NCBI RefSeq assembly: GCF_000315015.1
Contig: NZ_BAEP01000054.1
Coordinates: 62,001 to 126,000, forward strand
Direction of reading: 5' to 3'
Length of the DNA stretch: 64,000 bases
Source: Paraglaciecola mesophila KMM 241
Lineage (GTDB): Bacteria > Pseudomonadota > Gammaproteobacteria > Enterobacterales > Alteromonadaceae
A model generated the notes under the pieces. That model ran no database searches. It was given only the letters and a program-made list of their open reading frames with translations, and was not told where the DNA came from. Shown piece after piece: positions 19,281 through 29,048 of the stretch (positions are counted from its first letter, which is position 1; every line of letters begins with the position of its first letter). Made by a program: the position numbers and the translations under genes.

Positions 19281-20615
19281 ATGTTTAGTGCGTCACCCGC
19301 AAACCGAAATATCTTCACCGTAAGTAAGCTAAATCATCTCGCTCGCTCGGTTTTAGAATCTGAAATAGGCCAAGTTTGGCTGAGCGCTGAAATATCAAAT
19401 TTCGTTGCTGCCAGTTCAGGACATTGGTATTTCACCCTAAAAGACAACCGCGCTCAAATTAAAAGCGCGATGTTCAAAGGTGCTAATCGAAAAGTCATGA
19501 CTCGCCCGAAAGAAGGCGACAAAGTATTGGTACGGGCGAATTTGAGCATTTATGAGCCAAGAGGAGATTATCAGCTGATAGTTGAGCACCTTGAACCAGA
19601 GGGTGAAGGTCAACTTAAGCGCCAGTTCGAAGCGCTAAAACAGGCTCTTTCTGCACAAGGCTTATTTGCCAATGAGAACAAGCAACCATTACCTAACAGC
19701 ATTAGCCGAATTGGTGTAGTCACATCTGCGACGGGCGCTGCGCTGCACGATATTCTAACGGTGTTAAAACGTCGTAACCCAGCTGTCGAAGTCATTATTT
19801 ATCCTACCCAAGTACAAGGTGCTAACGCCAGTAGGCAAATTTGCCGGGCGATAGAAATCGCCAACCGGCGAAATGAAGTAGACATACTTGTCGTCGGGCG
19901 CGGCGGCGGCTCATTGGAAGACCTATGGTGCTTTAATGAAGAAAATGTAGCTTGGGCTATTCATTACAGTGTGCTGCCCATTGTGAGCGCTGTGGGCCAC
20001 GAAGTGGATATCACCATTGCTGACTTTGTGGCTGATTTACGCGCCCCTACCCCATCGGCAGCAGCGGAATTAGTCAGTCAGTCACAAATTGAGATGCTAA
20101 GCGCATTGACGTCTAAACGTGACAGGTTATACAAAAATACCCGTACATTGCTCAAGGAACTACAATATCAGCAGCAGTCGCTAACACAAGAACTCAATAC
20201 TTATCACCCTAAAAATCAACTTCGCCAACACATGCAACGGGTCGATAACCAGCTAACCGCTATCACCCATAATATGACAACTCGATTAATGCGCGCCAAG
20301 CAAACCTGCGATAGCCGTATCAGCAAGCTGTCACAGTTTTCGCCCATGGCATTATTGAAAGAACAACAGAACACCCACAGCTTGTTGTCACAGCGATTAA
20401 CCCAAGCGTGGCGCCGTGGCGTAGAGCAACGTCATTTAAAGCTCGCTAATGCCAGCCACCTTCTTGACACCGTCAGTCCTTTATCAACTTTAGCAAGGGG
20501 ATACAGCATCACCTTTAAAGACGATAACGTAGTAAAAAGCCAAAAAGATTTAGTAAGGGGCGATGTGATCACCAATCGGTTTGCTGATGGTGAAACCAAA
20601 AGTACGGTGAATTAA
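19281..20615 (+). CDS. xseA: Exodeoxyribonuclease VII large subunit
   Basis: Catalytic subunit of exonuclease VII, which degrades single-stranded DNA from both ends together with XseB. From the ATG at 19281 the protein has 444 residues. The N-terminal OB-fold includes NIFTVSKLNHLARSVLE and GHWYFTLKDNRAQIKSAMFK. The catalytic domain contains the signature VVGRGGGSLEDLWCFNEE, then the long coiled-coil arm (KQTCDSRISKLSQFSPMALL) and the C-terminal LARGYSI segment. The longer frame upstream would overlap guaB and its promoter, so it is rejected. The ribosome-binding site is weak. xseB is not in the window. Confidence 0.96.
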   Translation: MFSASPANRNIFTVSKLNHLARSVLESEIGQVWLSAEISNFVAASSGHWYFTLKDNRAQIKSAMFKGANRKVMTRPKEGDKVLVRANLSIYEPRGDYQLIVEHLEPEGEGQLKRQFEALKQALSAQGLFANENKQPLPNSISRIGVVTSATGAALHDILTVLKRRNPAVEVIIYPTQVQGANASRQICRAIEIANRRNEVDILVVGRGGGSLEDLWCFNEENVAWAIHYSVLPIVSAVGHEVDITIADFVADLRAPTPSAAAELVSQSQIEMLSALTSKRDRLYKNTRTLLKELQYQQQSLTQELNTYHPKNQLRQHMQRVDNQLTAITHNMTTRLMRAKQTCDSRISKLSQFSPMALLKEQQNTHSLLSQRLTQAWRRGVEQRHLKLANASHLLDTVSPLSTLARGYSITFKDDNVVKSQKDLVRGDVITNRFADGETKSTVN

Positions 20616-20777
20616 TACCAATTCCATTAAGTAATTGCCCTCTCAGAATTCATCCTGCGGGTTTTGGACAAGGCGTCGGTGTACAGGAATGGTTGTTCCC
20701 TTTCAAATACCGAGAACGCAGTGCAGAATCCGCAGGGGTATTCCCACTGGGCGAATTATTTAATGGAGTTGGTATAA
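20616..20777. repeat. Long imperfect palindromic repeat, MITE-like
   Basis: The element of about 160 bases starts taccaattccattaagtaat and ends taatggagttggtataa. The right end read in reverse is TTATACCAACTCCATTAAAT, so the terminal inverted repeats match over about 25 bases. Pairing continues imperfectly inward (cctgcgggtttt against the reverse of aatccgcagg). It starts at the base after the xseA stop. A 63-codon frame inside it looks spurious. I recall similar sequences scattered in Alteromonadales genomes. Confidence 0.75.
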
Positions 20778-20805
20778 CCCGTGTTGGCAGTGAGCCTATA
20801 AAAAC

Positions 20806-20848
20806 AAAAAAGCCCGTTAATCTTCGTCAATCGATCAAGGGGCTTTTT
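20806..20848. terminator. Bidirectional terminator between xseA and der
   Basis: Stem aaaaagccc / ggggcttttt separated by an 18-22-base loop, with A- and T-runs outside. It is suited to ending xseA (+) and der (-). Confidence 0.6.
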
Positions 20849-20903
20849 GCTTTACTAAACATGCTTAACAAGACAGGTAGCTAAGACTTGTTGTCTATTA
20901 TGC

Positions 20904-22352
20904 TTACTTATTATTTTTGTGCATCCGCATCAACATTTTACGTTTACGGCGCTGGGAGTCTGTCATGGTATTGGTGTTACTTTCGAATGGGTTTGCGCCT
21001 TCGCGGAATTCCACTTTAATTGGTGTACCCATGACTTTTAATGATTTACGAAAGTAGTTCATCATATAGCGCTTGTATGAATCTGGTAAGTCTTTCACCT
21101 GATTTCCGTGAATAACAATAATCGGTGGGTTATACCCCCCCGCATGGGCATACTTCATTTTCACACGACGACCGCGCACAACAGGCGGCTGGTGATCAGC
21201 CTGAGCCATGTCCATGATACGTGTCAGCATTGAGGTATTAATACGCTTCGTGGCGCTGTTATACGCTTCTTGAACCGATTCAAATAAATGCCCAACATTG
21301 GTACCGTGCAGAGCTGAAATATAATGCAATCGGGCAAAGTCGATAAAGCCTAAACGTCTATCAAGTTCACGTTTAATTTCATCTTTAACGTCTTTTGCTA
21401 GGCCATCCCACTTGTTCACTGCGACCACCAATGAACGCCCAGAATTAAGCACAAAACCCAACAAACTCAGATCTTGATCTGTCACTCCCTCTTGGGCATC
21501 TATCACTAAAAGCACAACGTTTGCTTCTTCAATCGCTTGTAACGTTTTAACAATAGAGAACTTCTCAACGGCCTCTGAAATACTGCGGCGACGGCGCACA
21601 CCTGCCGTATCGATCAGTACATATTCGCGACCGTCTCGCTCCATAGGAATGAAAATACTGTCACGGGTTGTGCCTGGTTGGTCATACACCACCACGCGCT
21701 CTTCCCCTAAGATACGATTGGTCAGTGTGGATTTACCTACGTTTGGTTTCCCCACAATTGCCAATTTAATCGGCGATGCCAGTAACTTTTCCAGTTGCTT
21801 TTCAGCGTCGATTTCTTCATCGGCTTCTTCATCTTCTGGTACTTGCATATCAGGAAATTGTTCTGATAACGGCATTAAAGTATGAGTTAATAACTGCGTG
21901 ACACCGCGACCGTGGGCTGCAGCTATCTGATTAACATCCCCTAAGCCTAACGCAAAGAAATCGGCACTTTCACTGTCACCGTCAATTCCATCGACTTTAT
22001 TGGCCACTACGTAAACAGATTTATTCTGTTTACGTAGGTGGTCGGCAATGCCCTGATCTGCAGCCGTTAAACCCGCGCGGGCATCGACTAAAAATAAAAC
22101 AACATCAGCTTCATCAATGGCCATTAATGATTGGTTGGCCATCGCCATATCAATGCCTTGCTCATCACCGCTGATACCACCGGTATCTACTACGATGAAC
22201 TGTAAGCCTTCATAGTTAGCCTGACCGTACTTACGATCTCGGGTTAATCCAGGAAAATCCGCAACTAACGCATCGCGCGTACGCGTTAAGCGGTTAAACA
22301 ACGTGGATTTACCCACATTAGGGCGGCCAACTAAGGCGACAACGGGTAACAT
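20904..22352 (-). CDS. der: Ribosome biogenesis GTPase Der
   Basis: Essential double-GTPase that helps mature the 50S subunit. The 482-residue protein has two G domains: [12 protein letters not shown] at the N-terminus, and [12 protein letters not shown] at about residue 203. Each is followed by its switch and NKxD motifs ([15 protein letters not shown]). A C-terminal KH-like domain contains [12 protein letters not shown]. An acidic linker ([15 protein letters not shown]) joins the G domains. It is the last gene of the minus-strand cluster, 87 bases after bamB, in the common bamB-der order. Confidence 0.98.
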   Translation of the reverse strand: MLPVVALVGRPNVGKSTLFNRLTRTRDALVADFPGLTRDRKYGQANYEGLQFIVVDTGGISGDEQGIDMAMANQSLMAIDEADVVLFLVDARAGLTAADQGIADHLRKQNKSVYVVANKVDGIDGDSESADFFALGLGDVNQIAAAHGRGVTQLLTHTLMPLSEQFPDMQVPEDEEADEEIDAEKQLEKLLASPIKLAIVGKPNVGKSTLTNRILGEERVVVYDQPGTTRDSIFIPMERDGREYVLIDTAGVRRRRSISEAVEKFSIVKTLQAIEEANVVLLVIDAQEGVTDQDLSLLGFVLNSGRSLVVAVNKWDGLAKDVKDEIKRELDRRLGFIDFARLHYISALHGTNVGHLFESVQEAYNSATKRINTSMLTRIMDMAQADHQPPVVRGRRVKMKYAHAGGYNPPIIVIHGNQVKDLPDSYKRYMMNYFRKSLKVMGTPIKVEFREGANPFESNTNTMTDSQRRKRKMLMRMHKNNK

Positions 22353-22439
22353 ATTTCACAATCCTTAAAACGCAAACGGCTCAGGAACATCCCAAGCCGA
22401 TTAATATTATCAACGTGACACAAGCCACTATGGGCCAAA

Positions 22440-23669
22440 TTAGGGCACTTGAATCGCCACTAACTTGCCATCACGAGTTTGAGTATACAGCATATTGCCA
22501 TCAACCACTGGGGCGCTATATATACTCTCATCTTCGTCATCTCCCCCTACATCAACCCGAGAGACAATTTTGCCGTCAGTTTGATTAAAGAAATGTAAGA
22601 AGCCCCACTTGTCGCCCGAAACCAAGTATTCACCAATGGGTTCAGCTGCGGTAAGCAAGCGTTTTTTAAGGGCGCTTTGGCTCCACTTTTCAATACCATT
22701 TCTAGCATCAAGTGCGTACACGTTACTGTCTGAATCGACCACAAACAACGTATTACCTGCTTGGGTTAAACGACGATAGGATTTGTACTCACGCTTCCAT
22801 ATCGTGCGGCCACTTCTAAGCTCTACTGACGCTAAGCTACCATCGAAAGAAATAACATAAATAACGCCACCAGCCACCAACGGCTTGCTGTCGATATCAA
22901 CAATGCGGTCAAGCTCAGTCGCACCAGTTGCAGAGCCTATGGGTTGCTCCCATGCGGTTTGCCCTGTACCTAAAATGTTAACAGCTAGTTTGCCAGACGC
23001 TGTACCCACAATGGCGCCTCCATTTGCCGCCACAGGCGCTGCAATACCACGTAACGATAATGGAGGAACATCAGACTCGTAAGACCATATCTGTTCGCCT
23101 GACTCAGCGTCTAGACCAAACATGGTGCCAGAGCCAGTATTAATAACGACAACGCCTTCATCAATCGCGGGAGCCGCTAATACTTCTCCTTTGACCGTAA
23201 CAGACCATTTCTCTTCGCCTGTATGCACATCAAGGGCTGTCACATCGCCGTTCTCTGTACCAAAAAATAAGGTTTCATAAGCAACCGCTAAACCACCTGC
23301 GATTTTTGCAGAAGCACCACTAGACCACAGATTGGTGATACTAGAGGTAAAACCTTCATGGTTGTAAACGGCGTAGTTTTTCGTCCAGATTTCTTTACCG
23401 GTTTCTTTATTATACGCAGCCACTTTGCCTTGGCGATTTGCTGCGAATACCATGTCATAGGCAACAGCAGGCTTCAATCGAGAAAAGTAATGGTCTATTC
23501 CATCACCCAAATCGGTATCCCATAATGTTGTGGGTGTGAACTGAGAATCAATCGGCTTAAGGATACGGATTTCTAGCTCTTCATCATCGGTAAACCATCC
23601 TGAAATCGTGCTACAGGCTGATAAACCAAAGGTGCTAATCAATATTAAGGGCAGTAATGCTTTTTTCAC
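22440..23669 (-). CDS. bamB: Outer membrane protein assembly factor BamB
   Basis: Lipoprotein of the BAM complex that folds beta-barrel proteins into the outer membrane. I choose GTG 23669 because AAGGAT lies about six bases upstream. It gives a clean lipoprotein signal, VKKALLPLILISTFGLSACS (lipobox LSAC). The 409-residue protein carries PQQ-like beta-propeller repeats (for example VTALDVHTGEEKW and VYALDARNGIEKW), eight blades being usual. A longer reading from 23711 would run into yfgM. It lies 10 bases downstream of yfgM. Confidence 0.95.
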   Translation of the reverse strand: MKKALLPLILISTFGLSACSTISGWFTDDEELEIRILKPIDSQFTPTTLWDTDLGDGIDHYFSRLKPAVAYDMVFAANRQGKVAAYNKETGKEIWTKNYAVYNHEGFTSSITNLWSSGASAKIAGGLAVAYETLFFGTENGDVTALDVHTGEEKWSVTVKGEVLAAPAIDEGVVVINTGSGTMFGLDAESGEQIWSYESDVPPLSLRGIAAPVAANGGAIVGTASGKLAVNILGTGQTAWEQPIGSATGATELDRIVDIDSKPLVAGGVIYVISFDGSLASVELRSGRTIWKREYKSYRRLTQAGNTLFVVDSDSNVYALDARNGIEKWSQSALKKRLLTAAEPIGEYLVSGDKWGFLHFFNQTDGKIVSRVDVGGDDEDESIYSAPVVDGNMLYTQTRDGKLVAIQVP

Positions 23670-23679
23670 GTTTAAATCC

Positions 23680-24303
23680 TTACCCGTTCGCCGCAAGAGC
23701 CAAATTATCAAGCTTCATTTTAACCACAGTGTTCGCACTATTTGCTGCCACAGCTGCACTGTACGCACTACGTGCTTTGTCAAACATTGCTTGCTTAACG
23801 TATATGTCGCCTTTAATTTCTTGCTGCTGAGCGTTAAACGCCGTTGAGGTGACTTTATCCACACTAGCAAGTGCTTTTTCAGGTTGCTCTAATGCTAATT
23901 GCACACGAGCTAAACGTAAATTTGCTAACGCGTTCACCGCGTCGCTTTCACTATTAGCGGCGGCAAATGAAAGTTGTTTTTCTGCTTCGTTCAGATCTTT
24001 ACGATCAATTGCTTGTTGGGCAAGTTGAAACGCCATTAGTACGGCATAACCTGTATCGCTGTTTTCATCAATATAGGCTTTAGCTTGACCAAAATTGGCG
24101 TCCTGCGCCTGCAAAGCAGCGGTTTGCGTTTCAAATGCCGCTGATGCTTGTTCTTTTGTGGCGATTTGCTCATCGTTGTAATAACGCCATCCCCACAGGC
24201 CGCCTAAACCAAGAACTGCACCAACAATAATGGCGGTACCGTTCTCTTTCCAAAACCGCTTAATCGCTTCAACTTGTTGTTCTTCTGTTTCGTAATGTTC
24301 CAT
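23680..24303 (-). CDS. yfgM: YfgM family protein, ancillary SecYEG translocon subunit
   Basis: Inner membrane protein that works with PpiD at the SecYEG translocon to pass new proteins to periplasmic chaperones. It has 207 residues: a short cytoplasmic N-terminus (MEHYETEEQQVEAIKRFW), one transmembrane helix (TAIIVGAVLGLGGLWGW, about residues 22-40), and a periplasmic TPR-like domain of Ala-rich helices. Placed between hisS and bamB, as in E. coli. Confidence 0.95.
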   Translation of the reverse strand: MEHYETEEQQVEAIKRFWKENGTAIIVGAVLGLGGLWGWRYYNDEQIATKEQASAAFETQTAALQAQDANFGQAKAYIDENSDTGYAVLMAFQLAQQAIDRKDLNEAEKQLSFAAANSESDAVNALANLRLARVQLALEQPEKALASVDKVTSTAFNAQQQEIKGDIYVKQAMFDKARSAYSAAVAANSANTVVKMKLDNLALAANG

Positions 24304-24370
24304 CGCAACTTCCTCTCACTGCACCACCGCTTCGACTATGAGCAGCGACTAATTATCTATTTAAATCGTA

Positions 24371-25651
24371 TTAAAGCGAAAACAACTCAACCAATGTCGA
24401 CTCAAGTTCTGAGCGAGCAATGCGAATTTGAGGCTTGTCTTCACGTAAAAACTTAATGCTGACTTGTGCATCTTGTTGTTCGGTTTCACCTAACACTAAA
24501 GCAACTCGGGCTGCACTTTTATCTGCACGTTTCATTTGCTTCTTAAAGTTTCCACCACCAAAATGGGTCTGTACTCTAAGGGTTGGCATAACGTCACGCA
24601 AACTTTCTGCAATTTTAAGCGCATATAACTCGACTTCGTCACCCATAGCCGTCACGTATACATCCACTGGAGACGCGACAAACTCTTCTGCACCGCTTGC
24701 TTGCAGCATTAACACTAAACGCTCCATACCGATAGCAAACCCAACGCCTTGAGTAGACTTACCGCCTAGCTGTTCAACAAGACCATCGTAGCGGCCACCT
24801 GCACACACAGTGCCTTGGGCACCTAAACTATCAGTCACCCATTCAAAAACCGTACGGTTGTAGTAGTCAAGCCCTCGCACCAAACGCGGATTAACTCGGT
24901 ATTGGATACCTAAGGCGTCTAAACGTTCACACAAAGCGTGAAAATGTTCTTTAGATTCAGCATCTAAGTAATCAATCAGGCTTGGTGCATCTGTAATAGC
25001 TGCTTGTACTTGTGGATTCTTACTGTCAAGCACTCGCAAAGGGTTGCTTTCCAATCGGCGTAAGCTGTCTTCATCCAAGTGTTCTTTTCTAGCGAGTAAG
25101 AACTCAACTAGGGCTTTGCGGTAGGTTTCACGCGCTTCATTTGAACCTAATGAATTAAGCTCTAAGGTCACCTGCTCTGAGATACCAAATTTTTTCCATA
25201 AACGGGCGCTAAGCGCAATTACTTCAGCGTCAATGTCTGGGCCGGCTAGCCCGAATACTTCTACACCGAACTGATGAAACTGGCGGTAACGACCTTTTTG
25301 TGGGCGTTCGTGGCGAAACATAGGCCCTAAATACCATAAACGTTGCTGTTGGTTATACAACAAACCATGTTCATTACCGGCGCGAACAACACTGGCCGTA
25401 CCCTCTGGACGCAACGTTAAGCTGTCGTCGTTGCGGTCTGCGAAGGTGTACATTTCTTTTTCGACAATATCAGTCACTTCGCCAATAGAGCGCTTAAAAA
25501 GATCGGTGCTTTCAACGATGGGCGTGCGTACTTCTTGGTAACCATAACTGGCAACGACTTCACGGATCGCTTTTTCAGCCCATTGCCATAAGCCTGACTG
25601 TTCAGGAAGGCAATCATTCATGCCTCGTATTGCCTGTATTTGTTTAGACAC
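24371..25651 (-). CDS. hisS: Histidyl-tRNA synthetase
   Basis: Class II synthetase charging tRNA-His. It has 426 residues: motif 1 and 2 regions ([30 protein letters not shown]), the histidine-specific segments [13 protein letters not shown] and [14 protein letters not shown], motif 3 ([11 protein letters not shown]), and the C-terminal anticodon-binding domain. It lies 113 bases after ispG with a terminator hairpin in the gap, so it may have its own promoter. The cognate tRNA-His is in this window at 40180-40256. Confidence 0.98.
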   Translation of the reverse strand: MSKQIQAIRGMNDCLPEQSGLWQWAEKAIREVVASYGYQEVRTPIVESTDLFKRSIGEVTDIVEKEMYTFADRNDDSLTLRPEGTASVVRAGNEHGLLYNQQQRLWYLGPMFRHERPQKGRYRQFHQFGVEVFGLAGPDIDAEVIALSARLWKKFGISEQVTLELNSLGSNEARETYRKALVEFLLARKEHLDEDSLRRLESNPLRVLDSKNPQVQAAITDAPSLIDYLDAESKEHFHALCERLDALGIQYRVNPRLVRGLDYYNRTVFEWVTDSLGAQGTVCAGGRYDGLVEQLGGKSTQGVGFAIGMERLVLMLQASGAEEFVASPVDVYVTAMGDEVELYALKIAESLRDVMPTLRVQTHFGGGNFKKQMKRADKSAARVALVLGETEQQDAQVSIKFLREDKPQIRIARSELESTLVELFSL

Positions 25652-25681
25652 TAAGGAGATTCTCTTTGACTAGATAGTATT

Positions 25682-25704
25682 AAAAAGCCCCGTATTATAG
25701 GGGC
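25682..25704 (-). terminator. Terminator hairpin between ispG and hisS
   Basis: Minus strand: GCCCCTATAATACGGGGC followed by TTTTTAATAC. It lies 60 bases after the ispG stop and just before hisS. The loop contains TATAAT. Confidence 0.78.
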
Positions 25705-25764
25705 GTTGTAGGTAAACGTAAACGAAGACTCCGCTTTATCACGTTTTTTTGCCTAAGTTGGCAA

Positions 25765-26883
25765 TTATCCTAGATGCTTTACGTCGATTTTCTTGCTGCT
25801 ATCAAGCAATGCAGCTTTCGCTCTAATGCGCTTTTCCAGTTGATCAACCAGATCATCATTCGACAAACGTTCTTTTTGGCGTTTGCCATCCACGTAATAG
25901 CCGCTCATATTGCGCGCGCCTGTTAAGCCCAAATCTGAGACTTCAGCTTCACCTGGTCCATTAACCACGCACCCAATAATCGACACATCCATAGGGGTTA
26001 ATAAATCTTCTAAGCGTGTTTCTAATGCATTCACTGTGCTTATTACATCGAACTCTTGGCGAGAGCAGCTTGGGCAGGCTATAAAATTGATGCCACGTGA
26101 GCGAATACGAAGCGATTTTAGAATATCAAAACCCACTTTGATTTCTTCAACTGGGTCAGCCGCCAGCGAAATACGAATGGTATCGCCTATGCCTTCGGCA
26201 AGTAACATTCCCAGGCCCACCGCACTTTTCACTGCGCCAGCACGCAAGCCGCCTGCTTCGGTAATACCAAGATGTAACGGTTGATCAATTTTTTTGGCTA
26301 ATTCACGGTAGGCGCCTACCGCTAAAAATACGTCTGAGGCTTTAACGCTGACTTTAAACTGATCGAAATTGAGTTTATCGAGAATATCAACATGACGCAT
26401 GGCTGACTCAACCAGTGCATCAGGTGTGGGCTCACCGTACTTTTCTTGAAGGTCTTTCTCTAATGAACCGCCATTAACACCTATACGAATAGGAATGCCT
26501 TTATCCCGGGCACAATCAACAACTGAACGCACGCGCTCCATACTGCCGATATTTCCTGGGTTGATGCGTAGACAATCAACACCGTATTCAGCGACTTTTA
26601 AAGCAATTCGATAATCAAAGTGGATGTCTGCAATCAGAGGGACATTAACTTGCTGCTTAATCAATTTAAACGCTTCAGCTGCATCCATGGTGGGTACAGA
26701 TACACGCACGATTTCGCCGCCCACCGCCACAATGCGTTTAATTTGCGCTACGGTCGCCTCAACATCTGTGGTCGGCGTATTGGTCATAGATTGCACCGCA
26801 ATAGGTGCTCCCCCGCCAATAGGAACGCTACCCACATTGATCCTAGTTGATTCTCTGCGCTTTATTGGTGACTCTGCAAACAT
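25765..26883 (-). CDS. ispG: 4-hydroxy-3-methylbut-2-enyl diphosphate synthase
   Basis: Iron-sulphur enzyme of the MEP isoprenoid pathway that converts MEcPP to HMBPP. The 372-residue protein has an N-terminal TIM barrel ([35 protein letters not shown]). The C-terminal 4Fe-4S domain uses the cysteines of [13 protein letters not shown] and [18 protein letters not shown]. It is part of the conserved rodZ-ispG-hisS run. Confidence 0.97.
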   Translation of the reverse strand: MFAESPIKRRESTRINVGSVPIGGGAPIAVQSMTNTPTTDVEATVAQIKRIVAVGGEIVRVSVPTMDAAEAFKLIKQQVNVPLIADIHFDYRIALKVAEYGVDCLRINPGNIGSMERVRSVVDCARDKGIPIRIGVNGGSLEKDLQEKYGEPTPDALVESAMRHVDILDKLNFDQFKVSVKASDVFLAVGAYRELAKKIDQPLHLGITEAGGLRAGAVKSAVGLGMLLAEGIGDTIRISLAADPVEEIKVGFDILKSLRIRSRGINFIACPSCSRQEFDVISTVNALETRLEDLLTPMDVSIIGCVVNGPGEAEVSDLGLTGARNMSGYYVDGKRQKERLSNDDLVDQLEKRIRAKAALLDSSKKIDVKHLG

Positions 26884-26961
26884 GCTGTTTCCTAACTCAA
26901 TTTGATAAGGTCAAACGTGTACTGAGAGCTTAAGCTCAGCACATACTACTTAATGGCTTAA

Positions 26962-27993
26962 TTAAGACCGAGGTAAAGTAAATTTAGCCGTACTATTTGG
27001 TGCTAAAAATGACATATCTAGGTCTTCATCCGCGTACCGAATTTGCACCACACTTGGTGCCCCTAAAATGACTTCAAAGGGGGCGACTCCGGAAATACTC
27101 ATTACACGGCCCGCTACTTTAACCCCGACAGCAATGGTTTCTCCGGTGGCATCAATAACGCTCACCCAACAATCCTCAGCAAACGTGAAAACCACATCAA
27201 CTAATTCACCAGTTTGCTCGTTTTGTGCGGTAGCAGAGAATAGAGGGTCTAGTGACGCAGAAGCACTTTCATTATTTGCGGTTAGCGCTGGGGCAACACC
27301 GTCTTTAGGTGATGCAATATTAGGGACTAAAGCGCTATTACTATCTTCAAGGCTTCCACTTGCATCAAGCTCGCTACCTTGACTTAATTCATCACGAGCT
27401 GTTTCAGCCATTTCTTGGGCCATATCTTTAGAGCTCGAACCTGACTCGTTAATACCTCCAGTAGCGATAACGGCAGTGTCGTTTTCAACATCGCTTTGGA
27501 TAGCGGCAGGCTGTTCACTTTTTACTTTATTTTGTGCTTCACTTTGTACAATGGGGGTATCTAACGTACCTGCGGTGTCGTTGTCACCCTGTTGAAACCA
27601 CCAGACAACAACTAGCGCGACAACTATCGCCAAAATAAGGTAAGTGACTAACATAAGCTTATCGTCGTTAGCTTGATGGGCCACTCGACGGGAAAAACTT
27701 TGTAATTTGGCTGGTTCTTTTTTATGGGCATCTAGGTTATCTAACCCGTCGAGCACTTGAGCTTCTGATACATCAACCTGACGAGCATACAATTTAAGAT
27801 AGCCCTTGATGAAAGTCATCGAGATACTAGGGTCGTATTCATCGTTCTCTAAAGCGATAATTAAGCTCGGCTTTAAATGGATCAGGCCTGCAATTTGCTC
27901 TACCGTTAAACCTTTTTCTAATCGCGCAGCCTTCAATACAGGTCCTGGACCGAATACCTGAGACTCTTCCATATGTTGTACTTCTTCACTCAT
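26962..27993 (-). CDS. rodZ: Cell-shape protein RodZ
   Basis: Bitopic inner membrane protein that links MreB to the elongation machinery. The 343-residue protein has a cytoplasmic Xre-type helix-turn-helix at about residues 15-80 (LKAARLEKGLTVEQIAGLIH). A transmembrane helix follows at about residues 114-134 (MLVTYLILAIVVALVVVWWF). A low-complexity Ser/Ala/Glu periplasmic linker leads to the C-terminal DUF4115 beta domain (DVVFTFAEDCWVSVIDATGE). It is located between pilW and ispG, its usual position. Confidence 0.94.
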   Translation of the reverse strand: MSEEVQHMEESQVFGPGPVLKAARLEKGLTVEQIAGLIHLKPSLIIALENDEYDPSISMTFIKGYLKLYARQVDVSEAQVLDGLDNLDAHKKEPAKLQSFSRRVAHQANDDKLMLVTYLILAIVVALVVVWWFQQGDNDTAGTLDTPIVQSEAQNKVKSEQPAAIQSDVENDTAVIATGGINESGSSSKDMAQEMAETARDELSQGSELDASGSLEDSNSALVPNIASPKDGVAPALTANNESASASLDPLFSATAQNEQTGELVDVVFTFAEDCWVSVIDATGETIAVGVKVAGRVMSISGVAPFEVILGAPSVVQIRYADEDLDMSFLAPNSTAKFTLPRS

Positions 27994-28029
27994 TTAACTA
28001 ACGCTACTCTTAATAATGATTAGGGATGG

Positions 28030-29037
28030 CTATTTGGGTTCAACAACCATCAATTTTTGCCCGATATAGATGGAAGCAGGATCAGAAATGTTGTTCCACT
28101 CCATAAGTTTGCTCATCTTAACGTTATATTGCAAAGAAAGGCGATAAAGATTCTCTTTCGCCGTAACAACGTGATATTGACTTGCTTTTACATCTGACGG
28201 GGCAGCATCCTTTCTAGGCTCTACCGCTGGCACGTTAACAGTCTGTAAGGGCGAGTCCATTGGTGCAATGCCATTAATATAATCCCTGGCTGGCTGAAAG
28301 TCTGGATATAGGCTCAGCAACATATTTGCGTAATCACTCGCTCGATTTGGCGAACCGGCGCCCTGCTCTATTTTTACCGCTAACCACAAACTGTCAGCAG
28401 AAACGGATGCCACTTTTTCATAGCGACGCAAGCTATCTCTCGCTGCGGCAAAGCGATTGGCCTGCAACTGCATTTGTGCTAACAAGAATAAACTTTTAGC
28501 CCGGCCTGGTTGATGATTTAGCGCATCTTCGAGAAAGTCGATCGCATCGGCTAACGCATTTTGACTTTGGCTACACAGCGCTAAGTTCTCGTAGGTTTCT
28601 GCGGATGAATTATAAATATCACTATTCAATGCTTTGAAGAAATAAACTTTGGCTTGTTCGTAATCGCCTTGTGAGCACAAAAACGCACCATAGCTATTGG
28701 CGATATCGGCATTTTTAGGCGCCAACTCCATGGCTTTTTTATATGACGCTGCGGCAGAGCCATATTCTTCGACGTTCTGAAAATAATATGCCATACCGTA
28801 ATGCACATCTGCCATTTCTGGAGCAAAGGACAATGCTTTATCAAGGTTAAATTTAGCTTGGCTGAAATTACCGTTTTCTAGATAGGTTAGCCCTAGAGAT
28901 AAGCGTGTCTTTGCGGCCTTTTGCTTATCGAAGTCATCAGCGCCTGACCCAGCATTTTGGCTAGCACAAGCACTCAAGGCGAAAATCAAAATGACACTCA
29001 TTACTCGGAAAAAGCGGAAAACATTCATAGGGATCAT
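28030..29037 (-). CDS. pilW: Type IV pilus biogenesis/stability protein PilW with C-terminal LysM
   Basis: Outer membrane TPR lipoprotein needed for type IV pilus stability (PilF/PilW family), where it helps PilQ secretin assembly. The lipoprotein signal is FFRVMSVILIFALSACAS. About six TPR repeats follow at about residues 45-255 (for example ADVHYGMAYYFQNVEEYGSA). Unusually for the family, the last 45 residues form a LysM-type peptidoglycan-binding motif (YHVVTAKENLYRLSLQYNVK...IYIGQKLMVV). The start is uncertain: TTG 29052 overlaps the rlmN stop as TTGA and has GGA before it, while ATG 29037 and ATG 29028 have no clear ribosome site. All three keep the signal. Confidence 0.87.
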   Translation of the reverse strand: MIPMNVFRFFRVMSVILIFALSACASQNAGSGADDFDKQKAAKTRLSLGLTYLENGNFSQAKFNLDKALSFAPEMADVHYGMAYYFQNVEEYGSAAASYKKAMELAPKNADIANSYGAFLCSQGDYEQAKVYFFKALNSDIYNSSAETYENLALCSQSQNALADAIDFLEDALNHQPGRAKSLFLLAQMQLQANRFAAARDSLRRYEKVASVSADSLWLAVKIEQGAGSPNRASDYANMLLSLYPDFQPARDYINGIAPMDSPLQTVNVPAVEPRKDAAPSDVKASQYHVVTAKENLYRLSLQYNVKMSKLMEWNNISDPASIYIGQKLMVVEPK

Positions 29038-29048
29038 TCGGTTAATAC

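Noticed and set aside
20693-20884. 63-codon frame downstream of xseA
   Set aside because: It lies mostly inside the palindromic repeat and runs through the terminator hairpin, so it is not a plausible gene.
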